A stretch of 64,000 nucleotides of DNA, taken from the NCBI GenBank assembly GCA_030765065.1, contig CM060990.1, positions 456,218,321 to 456,282,320 of the forward strand. Reading direction: 5' to 3'. Positions 11,351 to 21,670 of the stretch are shown piece by piece (position 1 is the stretch's first letter; every line of letters starts with the position of its first letter). A model generated the notes under the pieces. That model saw only the letters and a program-made list of their open reading frames with translations. It did not search any database and was not told where the DNA came from. The position numbers and the translations under genes are program-made. The stretch comes from Deroplatys truncata. Lineage: Eukaryota; Arthropoda; Insecta; Mantodea; Mantidae.

Positions 11351-12858
11351 AGTTTTTGTTGAAACACGTCCTTTGCAGTTCTTCTTCTTCTTCTTGCAGT
11401 TCACATAGCGCTAATAAGTGAGGTTTTCCTTGTTTGTATGATTTCGTATATATTGATACCCACTACAGGCCAACAGTGGTTTTCCCTTGCTGGTTTCGGT
11501 GAACTCCATGAAATCCCAATGAAAACAACGTAAAAATGAACTTCATCTATCACGACGGAGGAAGCAAGATTAACTAATAAGGCCAGCTTCTGGTAACAGG
11601 GGAGGATTTACTCCCTCTACGCTCTCCTAATTTACGCTCAACCTTTAAGCAGCAATGTTTCCTGAGGGCAACTGTCCCTAAACTGTACCGGAGGCAAGTG
11701 TCAATGAGGGCAAGTGTCACAAACACTTGGTAGGAGATAGCATCGCCTTGAATTCTGATTAACTTTTCCTTCAGGTTGTTCACAACGGATTGGATCCTGT
11801 TTATCATTTATTAATAACATTGTCAATTCTAAATGAGGGATTCTACTCCGTACAAAATATGTATTTGTGTGGATATATTTTGAGGTGTCTATTGTGTTCA
11901 CTTCGCTTTACCTGTTTATTCCAGATTACATTCAAAGCAAGGCAATAATAGCTACATATATAATATTTTGCTTATCATAAAATGTAAACAGTCGTTAATA
12001 GAGAGTGAAGAGTGTCGTTAAGTGTTCTGCCATTTCTCCCATTAAATTTGATCCTCTACCTGGTGCTCCGTACCATCGTCCTCAACATTCGAAGACATAA
12101 TATATTGAAGCAACGTTTATAGATCCATACGTGGCTTCCAATTTCAGAAATCGGAGATTATTTTCAACGATTGTCTCTAACATGTAACCAAAAGAGCTTT
12201 GTGATGTATGCAGGTAGTTGGATGCCAGTGGTAAAGATGTTAATTTTCAGGAGTTAATGATGGAAGAGATGACATATTACCTCATTTCAAGCTGATGTCT
12301 ACGCGTAAATACGGAAATAACGGCATACGTAATGAAATCAAAATGATTATTGCTTCATGTACATACTCAAAGAAATAGAGGCGCTAATAGGCATGTTAAT
12401 CTAAATATAAGTAAAACACATGGCTGTCCTTACATGAATGGGTCTATATAATCCTTCGGCCCTAAACTCTTTTCACTTAGTCATATCATGCATACTGACT
12501 TCTACACTATCAGAACAGAACCATTCTTCTTCAATAGATAAAATACCATTACTAGAGTACACATTTTAGCTCTTGCTGGTTACAGAAAGTGCAAAAAGAA
12601 ATTTGGAAACTTTACTTTTTGGTGGGGGATGTTTAAGTGGGAACCCTTACATTTCAGACGAAGTTTTAAGTAAAATCTGAAGCCTTAATTCTCTCAATGT
12701 ATTTTCCTGAAAACCACCCACCATGACCGACCAGACCATCTTCGGTTGTCACATACGGCAGCCGGATAGCTTTAGCCGAGCGCGTGAAGCCAAGCAGAGA
12801 CAACCAAACGGTTATAGTGAGATCTCGCCGCTCTCTGGTGGGTTCCAGTTATAATATA
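11351..12858. other. Stretch without recognised genes
   Basis: Minus-strand frames at 11574-11901 are short and match no family I know. A moderately GC-rich patch at 12720-12840, just left of the compact transposon, has no coding or tRNA signature I can defend. Confidence 0.5.
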
Positions 12859-13350
12859 GGGTAGTTAAATTATATTCGAACCCACTCGGGGCCTCTCTCT
12901 ACTGCGCGAGACAGCCGGCAGTCGCCGGGGAAATTACGCCAGCCGAATGTACTGTTGCAGAATCATGCAATAAGCGAGGTGTTTGATGACAGAATAATTA
13001 GTGTTGATTTGTGGCCCCCTCGTTCTCCTGGCCTAACGAGTTATGATTTTTATTTATGGGGTTCTTTAAAACACAAAGTGTATCGTTCCAATCTTCGCAC
13101 ACTACAGAAACTTAGAGAAAACATTGTGAAAGAAATCACAAAAATTCCTGCTGCAGAGCTTCGGAGAGCGAGCGAGAATATTTACACGAGATATGCTGCC
13201 TGTTTGAGAGCAGAAGCTCAACATTTCCAGCATTTATTATAAGTTAAGGATTTTAGTCCGGCTCTGCCGGCGTAAATTCCTCGGCGACTGCCGGCTGTCT
13301 CGAGCAGTAGAGAGAGGCCGCGAGTGGGTTCGAATATAATTTAACTACCC
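12859..13350 (+). mobile_element. Compact Tc1/mariner-class transposon with 82-bp terminal inverted repeats
   Basis: The left arm (12859-12940) starts GGGTAGTTAAATTATATTCG. The right arm (13269-13350) is its reverse complement with only about five mismatches. Both arms include AACCCACTCG, GCCTCTCTCTACTGC, CGAGACAGCCGGCAGTCGCC and TTACGCC. The trinucleotide ATA flanks both sides (12856-12858; 13352-13354, one base further out on the right), which fits TA-type target duplication. Only a C-terminal piece of transposase lies between the arms, so this is an internally deleted, non-autonomous copy. The high arm identity suggests that it moved fairly recently. Confidence 0.85.
12955..13242 (+). pseudogene. 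Transposase C-terminal fragment inside the compact transposon
   Basis: The frame encodes VDLWPPRSPGLTSYDFYLWG, the last-catalytic-residue block of insect Tc1/mariner-class transposases (WPPRSPDLTP.DFFLWG). It continues into LKHKVYRSNLRTLQKLRENI and ends AACLRAEAQHFQHLL, a common C-terminus of this group. It is open for 95 codons but lacks the DNA-binding region and the first catalytic residues, so it cannot act as a transposase. The first Met is only the first one in frame. The fragment at 39.0-39.4 kb belongs to a related group. Confidence 0.8.
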
Positions 13351-13354
13351 CATA

Positions 13355-13824
13355 CAACTGCCGGCGAGTCTTGTTCAATCATACACTCATGGACGAAATT
13401 TGCACACATAAGCCCTTAGTTACCTATGTGTTTTGTTTTCCATGATACATTCTTCAATTGATCATACGTTGTAATATAACAGTCAAGTATGACTATAACT
13501 GATAAGAATAAAAAAATAGGAAATGGACAGATATGTGCAGTAAAACTAAAAACATTTTTGGGTATTACATTCCCTATTTATCGTTCGTACATTATTATCT
13601 GGATTAATCCAAAGTTCTAAGTTTTAATTATTTATTTATTTTGGTAGTTTTATGTCTATTAATCATATAGATCATATCAAAAAGGTTTCAGATTTGTAGA
13701 TGTTTCAGAAATGATTTGTTTCTATGAAAAACAAGTTTATAGAAATCACAACCACAATGAAGATGTTCAGGTGATTCAAAATCTGAGCAAAGTTCACGTA
13801 TCATTTAATCATTTGGTGCACTAA

Positions 13825-13855
<31 letters not shown>

Positions 13856-14448
13856 GTAATAATAATAACTTTAAACAATGTTTTACCGCATCAGGTGGTC
13901 CTTTATTAAACAAGGTAATTGTATGAAATAATCTTTATTGTTCCCATTAATACAATGTGTATTTGCAAGCTTTTAAACAAGCATATTATATTGTATCTGT
14001 ATGTTTAACTGTAGTTTTCGATACAACTGAGTGTATGGTAATATTACGGTATTACTTACTAAAATAGAAAATGATGCATTATTTCGTTATGCCCGTCTTT
14101 AGAATAATCTAAAAAAATTAAGAACATGAACATAACAAATACATAAATTATATATTTATTACTATTCGACTATATGTACAAACAGAAACAAACAAGGAAA
14201 AAGCTAACATAAAAAGCTGAGGTACAAACTTTACTTAGGTAATATTAATTGTAATAATTATAATTAATACTATGTTTATGGAATGTACTTCTACGGGTAG
14301 ATCGTGTAATGTTAATTATAAATAAAATATACTCTCCAATACTTAAGTGTCACTCATATAATTAAGACTACATTTATGATAATAAATTATGTATTTATAA
14401 ATAAACATATTATATGAACCGCCACTTTACAATTGTGCCTGTGTTTGT
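13355..14448. other. AT-rich spacer
   Basis: This is very AT-rich DNA with an AAT microsatellite at 13825-13868. No coding or structural feature was recognised. Confidence 0.6.
13825..13868. repeat. (AAT)n microsatellite
   Basis: About fourteen AAT units with one interruption (TAG). Confidence 0.95.
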
Positions 14449-14476
14449 CGGTTGACCGAGATGCAACGGTCAACCG
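14449..14476. repeat. Perfect 10-bp hairpin
   Basis: CGGTTGACCG and CGGTCAACCG are exact reverse complements separated by the eight bases AGATGCAA. It lies at the left edge of a GC-richer patch (14430-14660) in AT-rich DNA. This could be a chance hairpin or the end of an unrecognised element; no matching distal end was found. Confidence 0.7.
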
Positions 14477-15033
14477 CGGGATCTAAGTTGACTGTGAGCT
14501 CTCGGTCAAGAGACGTTCTTCGGGCGGAAAAACCAGGGAGTAAAGAATTTGAACCTAATAGGTATGCAGTCAGCTGCGAAATGATTTCGTCGGTCGGCCA
14601 TAACAAGCTAAATGAGTCGCGGTCGGTTACTTTTACTGAAATGCAGACATCTACTGATAAAGCTATGGGATTACAAAGTTATAATTTGTTATAAAGTTAT
14701 CAAAACAAGTTTTCTGTACAACGAGCATCTGCCGAAGCGTGCATCTGCATTTGTTGTCACAGTTGTTTGTCAGAAGCGTTCAACGGAAGCATACATAGAT
14801 ATTGCAAACCAGTTTCCAGTATTGATTCGCAAGGTGGGGATGATTGTGCGTTTTCTTGCAAATTAGTGTGTACGAGTTATGCTGGTGCTTTCCTTCGGTG
14901 TGTGTATACATAGTGACCTTACCGTAAACAGTAATTGGTCGCAAGAGTCAAATCATGAGAAACACGCCACAAAACCAATGTCCTTACGAACATTACAAAC
15001 GCTTCCTTCGAGTAAAGTTACCTCCGCAGAAGT

Positions 15034-15082
<49 letters not shown>

Positions 15083-15550
15083 TACAGTTATACTATTCCA
15101 AAATAACCCATCCAAGTTTGCACTAATGCGGCCAATGGAGTATTTCGAAAAGTGAGGCTCTAATCTTCAATTTTACCATAATTTTCGAAGTTATTTGCAC
15201 CCCGGTAGTTTTGGAATTGGAACGGTCAGAACTGTTGCTGAAAAATAACAATTTATTCTCATCTCATCTACGCTATATACCTAACTGAACTTGTGTATTG
15301 CTCTTAACCGAACGCCCATTCTAGTCTCAACGGATCAACCTGGACGGTTATTATTGTTATTATCGTTGTTGATGTAATCATTCTCATCATCACTATAGTT
15401 ATTTATATCATCAATATCGTTATTGTTGTTAAAAACGTATATTTTCTCGTGTGAACATTTGCGAGGTGATAGTCGGTTCATATGCGACTTATAGTTTGAG
15501 CAGTTGAAATTTAGCGTATTTATACTATTGTTTAAAACACACACAAATAA
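14477..15550. other. Unassigned stretch with short open frames
   Basis: Plus-strand frames at 14452-14694 and 14612-14866 are moderately long for the local composition but match no family I recognise. An AAT microsatellite follows at 15036-15082. The Asn/Asp-rich minus frame at 15335-15544 comes from ATT/ATC-rich repeats. Confidence 0.4.
15036..15082. repeat. (AAT)n microsatellite
   Basis: About fifteen perfect AAT units. Confidence 0.95.
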
Positions 15551-15551
15551 A

Positions 15552-15740
15552 CGTGTACATTGTCCTGTAGGTAGGGCATTAGGATTTCATGAAGACACAT
15601 ATGTAAATATATTATTTAGAAATTCATAGGCTATTTTATTAATAACAAAAATGTAAACTGCCCTATAGGTAGGGCATTGGGATTTAATGAAGAAACACAT
15701 TCAGTTATACTATTACAAAAATTCACAGGCTATTTCATCC
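15552..15740. repeat. Tandem duplication, ~98-bp unit, two copies
   Basis: Unit 1 (about 15552-15642) and unit 2 (about 15650-15740) share GTAGGTAGGGCATTAGGATTT versus ATAGGTAGGGCATTGGGATTT, then ATGAAGA(A)ACACAT and AAATTCAYAGGCTATTT, with a constant offset of 98 bp. Identity is roughly 80% by eye. Neither copy codes for a recognisable protein. Confidence 0.8.
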
Positions 15741-16212
15741 ATTCGTTTATTTATATACTTTCTAGTTGGTGGCATGTCTCAAAACGTTTTATCACAACGT
15801 CCCTATGGAAAATGGCGCACATTTTCTTGGCTTGTACAGAAAAAGACAGTGAAGTTATTTCCTGTTTGGAAGTCTTCCTATAAGTCGCCCGTTGGTGTCA
15901 CCTGTTAGCACATAAGCATCCATAAATAAAACTCAATTTAATTTTTATGGGTGTTTTATATTCTGAACTTTCTCTTAGGTTTGTATTTGGGCTTATTTAT
16001 AGGAAACAATTTCATCAATGGTTAATTAGTTCCTCGTGCAGGGATCCTGATTTCTGACAATTTCCTCTCAAAATTATAGTAGTTTTTGTCATGGAGGGTC
16101 AATTTTTGGGTGTAAATCCGTTTTTACTTTACGAATATGCAGTCAATAGAATTGGCTAGTAAGTAAACACTGTAGTCAGAAGATTAATTCCGTTACATGC
16201 ATTTTCTAAAAA

Positions 16213-16502
16213 TAAATTAAGTTTTGTTTATGAACGCGCTTTAAACTGCTGTGGTCCATAGCGTCCTATTCTATATTGGGCATGAAAGACCGGTAATTTT
16301 GCACAGAGGCCTCTTTATCAGGTTTGAGGTTCTTTTACGTGCCGTAAATCTACGACACGGGACCACCGGCTTTACTTCTCTTCCGAAGGAAGCCAAGCTA
16401 AGGATTTTTATGTCCGAAAAAATTTATCGCCCTCCGCCGGGCTTGAACCCGTGACCTCGGAAACTAGAGGCTAGCATGTTAACCACTACACCACGGAGGA
16501 CG
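16213..16502 (-). mobile_element. tRNA-derived SINE, family A, near full length
   Basis: Read on the minus strand, it begins GTCCTCCGTGGTGTAGTGGT (A-box-like), contains GGGTTCAAGCCCGGCGGAGG (B-box-like, with part of a closing acceptor stem), then the family body with CTTCCTTCGGAAG, AAGTAAAGCCGGTGG and GGTCTTTCATGCCC, and ends AAACTTAATTT. This is the same layout as the copy at 49317-49602. The A and B boxes are the internal RNA polymerase III promoter expected in tRNA-derived SINEs. I did not find a convincing target duplication. Confidence 0.88.
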
Positions 16503-17765
16503 ACTGCTTCTTCTAACTAGATTATAGTACCCAGTAGATCAAGGTAATCAATGAACCCCGTGCGTTCAGTTTTATCATTTCAAATGCCATGCTTAGCTGA
16601 TTCTGAACGCAAGTTGCATTTTCTTTCTCGGATTTTACTAAAAATACTCCCTGACATGGACAAACCACCTCAGAAACCTATTCTCCTTCTGTGTAGCAGT
16701 TCTTAAAATTAAATAGTGGGTTCTGGAGAGTACCCAGGAGGTATTTAATGACTTTAATGTTTCTATTTTGAAGGTTTTTTCCAACTGTGTATTCTTAGTG
16801 AGGAAAACATCCTCTATTGGAGTTATAACACACAGATCACCTACTGTGTTCGAATATATGCCAACTCTTATTCAGGAATAATGATGATACCAACATCTAC
16901 ACGTCGAAGTTTGGAGGGATGATGTTGAGCTTGCATTATACTATCATTATCTAAAATATGCTAAATAAATACTATACTCCTTTCCTACGCCAAAATTCAC
17001 TTTTGGTGCTCTAAATAAACGAAAGAATGCACATGTTATACTAAAGTACAGTACAGACGCGGATTATAGATTCATGATTTAAAACATATAACAATGTTGT
17101 TAAGTTACCTTTCTGAAACGTAATTTACAGTTACAGTTCAATAGTGCGCAACAATCAATTCCTTAACTGAACTCGTAGAAAAGCAATACTAAGCTTTGCC
17201 CACGTGGCGTCCACTGCTTGTGGCTTCTTCAGTGATGTAATGATGAGTAGTACAAATAGATAAAGCTGAAATTGTTGGTCAGTGAGTTTTCAAATAGCGC
17301 TGCAGAATTTCACGGTCAAACTCGATGCAACCTACCTCCAATTAGTAGTTTAATACGTCCTAGCTATAGAATGATAGTTAATAGGGAGTTCATGGAAGAT
17401 ACCTGAAAACAATGGACTACGGTGCAAGCGCCTAGGTAAACGCGCCTTCCTCTGGGAGGAAGTTGTGAGGCAGAAAACCCGAAAAGTGGCCAGTTCGAAA
17501 GGTGGCGCACTAAGTCAAGGAATCGAAATCGAAGGAATTCACCCAAATGGGAACAATAAGTTTTACTGGCTGACCCATCACGCCTGGTTAACTCTAGGCT
17601 GAACAATAAAAACCGTCTTCGAAAACCAGGACGTAATGTACCATATCAAAACAAGCATATATGAAATAGGGAGCAACACTCTTATTTTGTCGTATTTCCA
17701 AAACGTCGATTGGGAAAAGTATTATTTGTGTATCTGTATACAGTTTTAAACTGAGACTATAGGAG
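16503..17765. other. Stretch without recognised genes
   Basis: An 80-codon minus frame at 17364-17606 overlaps a GC-richer patch but matches no known family. The rest is AT-rich with no detectable repeat ends. Confidence 0.45.
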
Positions 17766-18128
17766 TTAGGAGGAGTCAGACGGAGGGGCCTGCAGTAACT
17801 CGAACACAGCACCGCATTTAGGCCATAGTGGGTCCTTTGTGTTTCCAACGTCACCCTGGGAGGAAGGGATACAGAGGAGACTCGAAGGGGACCAGATTCG
17901 CACGACGATGTGTGCTAGCAAGAACGAGATACCTAACGATTCCAACATTGCACCAATCCTGACGCCGACTAGCTCTGCCTTAGTCATCTGCGACCTGTCG
18001 GTCCCGGGAATAGACGAGATATTCCCAGAAACGAAGGGGGCCCCAGCAGTCCCTCCAAGCGCCAGGGAGAAATCCTTCCATAGTGCAAATTCCACCGTCC
18101 TGCCGTAACACACCGGCTGATCCCACAA
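17766..18128 (-). CDS. Unrecognised GC-rich open frame (about 120 codons)
   Basis: I do not recognise this protein. The frame is open for about 120 codons in a patch clearly richer in G+C than its surroundings. Third positions are mostly C or G, unlike chance frames nearby. The peptide has an aromatic, positively charged start, a small-residue stretch (LGGTAGAPFVSGNISSIPG), then MTKAELVGVRIGAMLESLG and a hydrophobic run ISFLLAHIVV. No ATG opens it: upstream a stop is followed at once by GAT TTG, and a degenerate SINE abuts there. It could be an exon of a host gene, a gene fragment carried in by an insertion, or a non-retroviral virus-derived fossil. I cannot decide between these. Confidence 0.35.
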   Translation of the reverse strand: MWDQPVCYGRTVEFALWKDFSLALGGTAGAPFVSGNISSIPGTDRSQMTKAELVGVRIGAMLESLGISFLLAHIVVRIWSPSSLLCIPSSQGDVGNTKDPLWPKCGAVFELLQAPPSDSS

Positions 18129-18129
18129 A

Positions 18130-18345
18130 TCTTAAACAGATGAGATGAAGCACATGAAAGGAAATGACTGGGACAGCAAGTACTACACAGGAAATTTGTT
18201 GTAGAAGGCAAACCACCCCAGTATTCGCCTATCGACCCAGGTAAACCACGAAAAAAATTATGGTAGAGTGTTCATCTCGACGAGAATTCAACTCGGCACT
18301 TCCCGAATGCGAGCCTCACACGTTACAGCGGAGCCATCTCGCTCG
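18130..18345 (-). mobile_element. Degenerate tRNA-derived SINE, family B
   Basis: On the minus strand a B-box-like GAGTTGAATTCTC is followed by a T-rich TTTTTTTCGTGGTTTACC, GGCGAATACTGGGGTGGTT and CCTTCTACAA, then ATTTCCTTTCATG and TCATCTCATCTGTTTAAG. This follows a widespread insect SINE layout: tRNA head, TTTTCCGTGATTTCCC, CAGGCAAATGCCGGGATGGTTCC, then the tail. Its 3' end stops immediately before the GC-rich frame at 17766-18128. The copy is old and has no clear target duplication. Confidence 0.6.
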
Positions 18346-20552
18346 TTGTTAAGACTAATTCTCACACATCCTCACCAAAAATCCCACACCAACCCCAAAC
18401 TGAACTCCAAATACGGCTCACCAGTCAAATGTTGGGTTGCGCAGCACGCTGGAAAAACCCGCGCCTGCTTCACGTACGCAGTGTAAACATCGCGTGTTTA
18501 CTACATTGCTTTCCAGATTCTCAGAGTATTGTAATACTAAACTGTGACACATCTGATGGCACAGTACTTGAAGATAAACCGGCTATGACTTACAGTACAG
18601 CCGATTAGTGCGACATGCTCTTGGTGTCTTAAGAGTTTGGAAATCGCACTATTGTCCTCGCTGGGGTGTACTCTATATGGAACATTATCTACCACCTATC
18701 TCCCCTTGCTCACGTATTTTCCAGTGACAAGATGAAAGAATGCATGATGAGATAGAATGATGACGTTATTTGCAGCTACAAGAATCCCGACTTTTTCAGG
18801 GTCAAATACATATCGTATCCGTCAAATGTTGATATTTATTTGGTGTGTAACTACAATTACATGCTACGCGCTATGGTTCAAAGTAAGAATCACTACACTC
18901 TGACAACTCCTATATCCAGATTCAACCCTGTATCATCGGCATTCAGTGTTGAACCTATATAGAACAATGGGTCTACATGGATTAGAATATATTACTCGAG
19001 TATTTGGACTTCATGCACTAAATTATGCAAGGAATTAGTAGAGACCACTCTTAAGAACCATTTAATGGAAAAAGGAAGAGTGATTCATACCTGAAGAACT
19101 GTGTGGATGCATTCAAGTACTCTTGGAGCAAGATGTTTTTTTATCACTTTATGAATACTGATAACTTTACTTTTACATTTCTAAACCTAAGTCTGAATAT
19201 CTGAATGTTCTTATAGTTTCGATTAAATTTTTTTTATGGATTTAAAGGACTATGAGAATAACAAAACCATGGACCAATAATGGAACTTTTTTCCAGAATA
19301 TATTGTTTAATCAATTGACAGTTTCAGTTTGAAAATCTTCATCTACAAAATATTCAAATATCGCCGTATTAAGATGTTCAGCAGCTGTCAGAAATAAATA
19401 TATTATTTTTTCCACGATAAAATTACATTCATTTTTACATTTATGAACAAGTTGTTCCACTTTTCAGCCGTCATTGTAAAATAACTCCCACTCTATTGTG
19501 TGCAATTGCTCTCATGGAATTTGAAGGTACCTTTACATTAATGACGAATTACTTCAAAGATTTCTCATGCCTTGATAATTTTATAAAACGTGATGTTTTG
19601 AACATATATGCAGATTTGTTTTATCAAAACTGAAGTTCAAAGATTAGTTTTTATACTTAGAAAGCAATGGCTCCAAATTTTCATCTAGCATAGAGACAGA
19701 AAACCCACCATGTGTAACTATGTGCAACATATTAGTCGTGTGACATAAAACCGTTTCTGGGATTCGTAGGCCAGGTTGCGGAGAGCACGGAAGCACAGGA
19801 AACGCTTCGTGTCTTACAACCGCAGAGCTACAAAGTACAACATACATTCCCCTTACTACGCTAGGCATTCGCCAACAACCTTTCGTCCTTCCCTTGCCCC
19901 ACGTGCCCTACAGTCCTGAGTTCCTAGCTGAGACCCGGGAGTAAGATGAGAGTTTCTGGCTGACGTCACTGAGCATTCGGTTGGCTGACACTGCTCTATG
20001 ATATTTTAGTGCGTTTGTTACCTTCTATTTAAGATCAAGTTATTTAATTTTGTATTAGTACCTACATTCCTATTACCTTTCTTCAAGTCAGTAATGAGTT
20101 GGTGGTCCTGAAAATGAAATCGCCGTTATTAATACTAATGTGTATACTGTTTGAACAGGAGCATACATTAAAATTCCTTCTAGGCAATGAAACAACAATA
20201 GAGGATTTTCATAGATTCACCCACATGGGGCAATCGAACCTTATTTTCCACACCTCTATATTTGAAACTTTTCGAAATTATCGATTTCCATTTTGGAAAG
20301 CCGATACTTTGAACAGTTGCATGCAGAAATACATGTCGAAGTTCACGCCTGTGAAATGAATTTAGGCTTAGTTTTCCTGAAATACGAAATTGATTTAATA
20401 ACACTTCTAGGCATCGGTATAGCTAAAGGGTATTACATGAACAAAAATTAAGTTTGTAATGGGTTTGCAATACTAGGGTTAATAATGTTGGATGTCGTAT
20501 AAGATTTTGAAAAAAAATACAGTTCTGCACTTCAGTACTGTAATAATCTAAT
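18346..20552. other. Stretch without recognised genes; one GC-rich patch
   Basis: Most of this stretch is AT-rich. A GC-richer patch at 19730-19990 contains a perfect CRE-type octamer TGACGTCA at 19961-19968, but there is no coding frame or TATA element nearby that would support a promoter call. Confidence 0.4.
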
Positions 20553-20601
20553 AAGCTGATTTATTTCTTCTTCTTCGGAAGAAGAAGAAATAAATCAGCT
20601 T
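20553..20601. repeat. Near-perfect 49-bp palindrome (24-bp arms, 1-base centre)
   Basis: The left arm (20553-20576) begins AAGCTGATTTATTTC and ends in TTC repeats. The right arm (20578-20601) is its exact reverse complement, with a single G at 20577 between them. All 24 pairs match. Such a structure can extrude a cruciform, or it may arise by a fold-back template switch during replication. No function is evident. It sits about 90 bp left of a LINE fragment. Confidence 0.95.
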
Positions 20602-20609
20602 GTATCTTT

Positions 20610-21110
20610 GACATTCCAGCAGTACCCTGTAGGCTCAAGCGTCTTAAAGCAAGTGGATGCTGGTGATGAATCTCAGTTAGAGACGATACCATATATGTGT
20701 TTTTAATTCCTAGTCACGTTGAAGTAAGCGGTAACGAGGCTGCAGATATAGACACTAGAGGCAATCTTACGCCGTTGTGTTTATCTCTGCCGCTACCCCT
20801 GTCAAACTGCACTGCTGAATGGGATTTTCCGGTTTGTTTCGTTGGCAAGATGAGTGGAACGTGTACAGGATAATAAGCTATGCTCAGTGAAAGATCAATG
20901 CTGAAGAAGGGTGAGATGGTATTTTTGCGGTTTGTCTGTATCAAGCGTATGGTTAGGAGAACGTATTCACAATGTTATTGCAAACATGAATTTCAGCACA
21001 CACATTTGGAGTCACGCTTATATCTGAGATAGAAGCTATATGCACTTTCTGGAACAACTAGAGCATTTCGATATTAGTACATTGTATAAATGTAACTTTG
21101 ACATACAAAA
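20610..21110 (+). pseudogene. LINE fragment: RNase H and C-terminal region (Jockey/I-like)
   Basis: The plus-strand reading IPSHVEVSGNEAADIDTR, starting near 20705, is the RNase H block W.PSHV.I.GNE.AD found in the second protein of Jockey- and I-like non-LTR retrotransposons. The last Asp of this block is part of the RNase H active site. Downstream, EMVFLRFVCIKRMV fits the R.DE..L.RLRIGHT..TH region that usually follows. The reading changes frame and has stops. The reverse transcriptase and endonuclease are absent, and the fragment ends in unassigned DNA. Confidence 0.65.
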
Positions 21111-21450
21111 TCTACCCTAGTCTCTTCCTCCCCTTCATCATATGAACACAACCTTTTTTGAAATAAACCAATTAACCCTTATATGTAAAGAACGTATTGC
21201 GAACGACGGCGTAACTCTTGTTTTGACATCCCAATACTTCCATTTATTGTAATTCTTATAAACATTTTGGCCAGAAATTAAAGGAAAACGACGTTTCATT
21301 TGCAAATACATATATTTTCAGATAACAAACCAGTTTACCAAGAAATAACTTTGAAATAAGAACTTTAACCATCTTCTCTAATGTATAAGTGGAATATACT
21401 AGTACTTACGGAATAAATCTTCCTATGATATGGAATGCTTCTCTGCAAGC

Positions 21451-21451
21451 T

Positions 21452-21498
<47 letters not shown>

Positions 21499-21499
21499 T
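21451..21499. repeat. Compound microsatellite (TC)n(CA)n
   Basis: Twelve TC units run directly into about twelve CA units. Confidence 0.95.
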
Positions 21500-21649
21500 A
21501 TGCATAAACAGACTATAATTTTAACCCTACACAAACATTAAATACAATATTTACAAAAACTATAATATCTCTAGAGCCACGTACTTCCATTAAATGCGCG
21601 GCCAGGCTTAGCCACTTCTACCTTTTTATAAATCAAGTCCTAATACGCT

Positions 21650-21670
21650 GGTCTCCACCGAATGGAGACC
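21650..21670. repeat. Perfect 8-bp hairpin
   Basis: GGTCTCCA and TGGAGACC flank the five-base loop CCGAA. It lies inside a GC-richer patch. No terminator or element end is implied by the surroundings. Confidence 0.6.

Noticed and set aside
15335-15544. Asn/Asp-rich minus-strand frame
   Set aside because: Product of AT-rich triplet repeats, with no recognisable domain.
18129-18145. Splice acceptor (TTTAAG) opening the GC-rich frame as an exon
   Set aside because: The pyrimidine-rich sequence upstream belongs to the tail of a SINE, so the apparent acceptor is explained by the repeat; not supported without transcript data.
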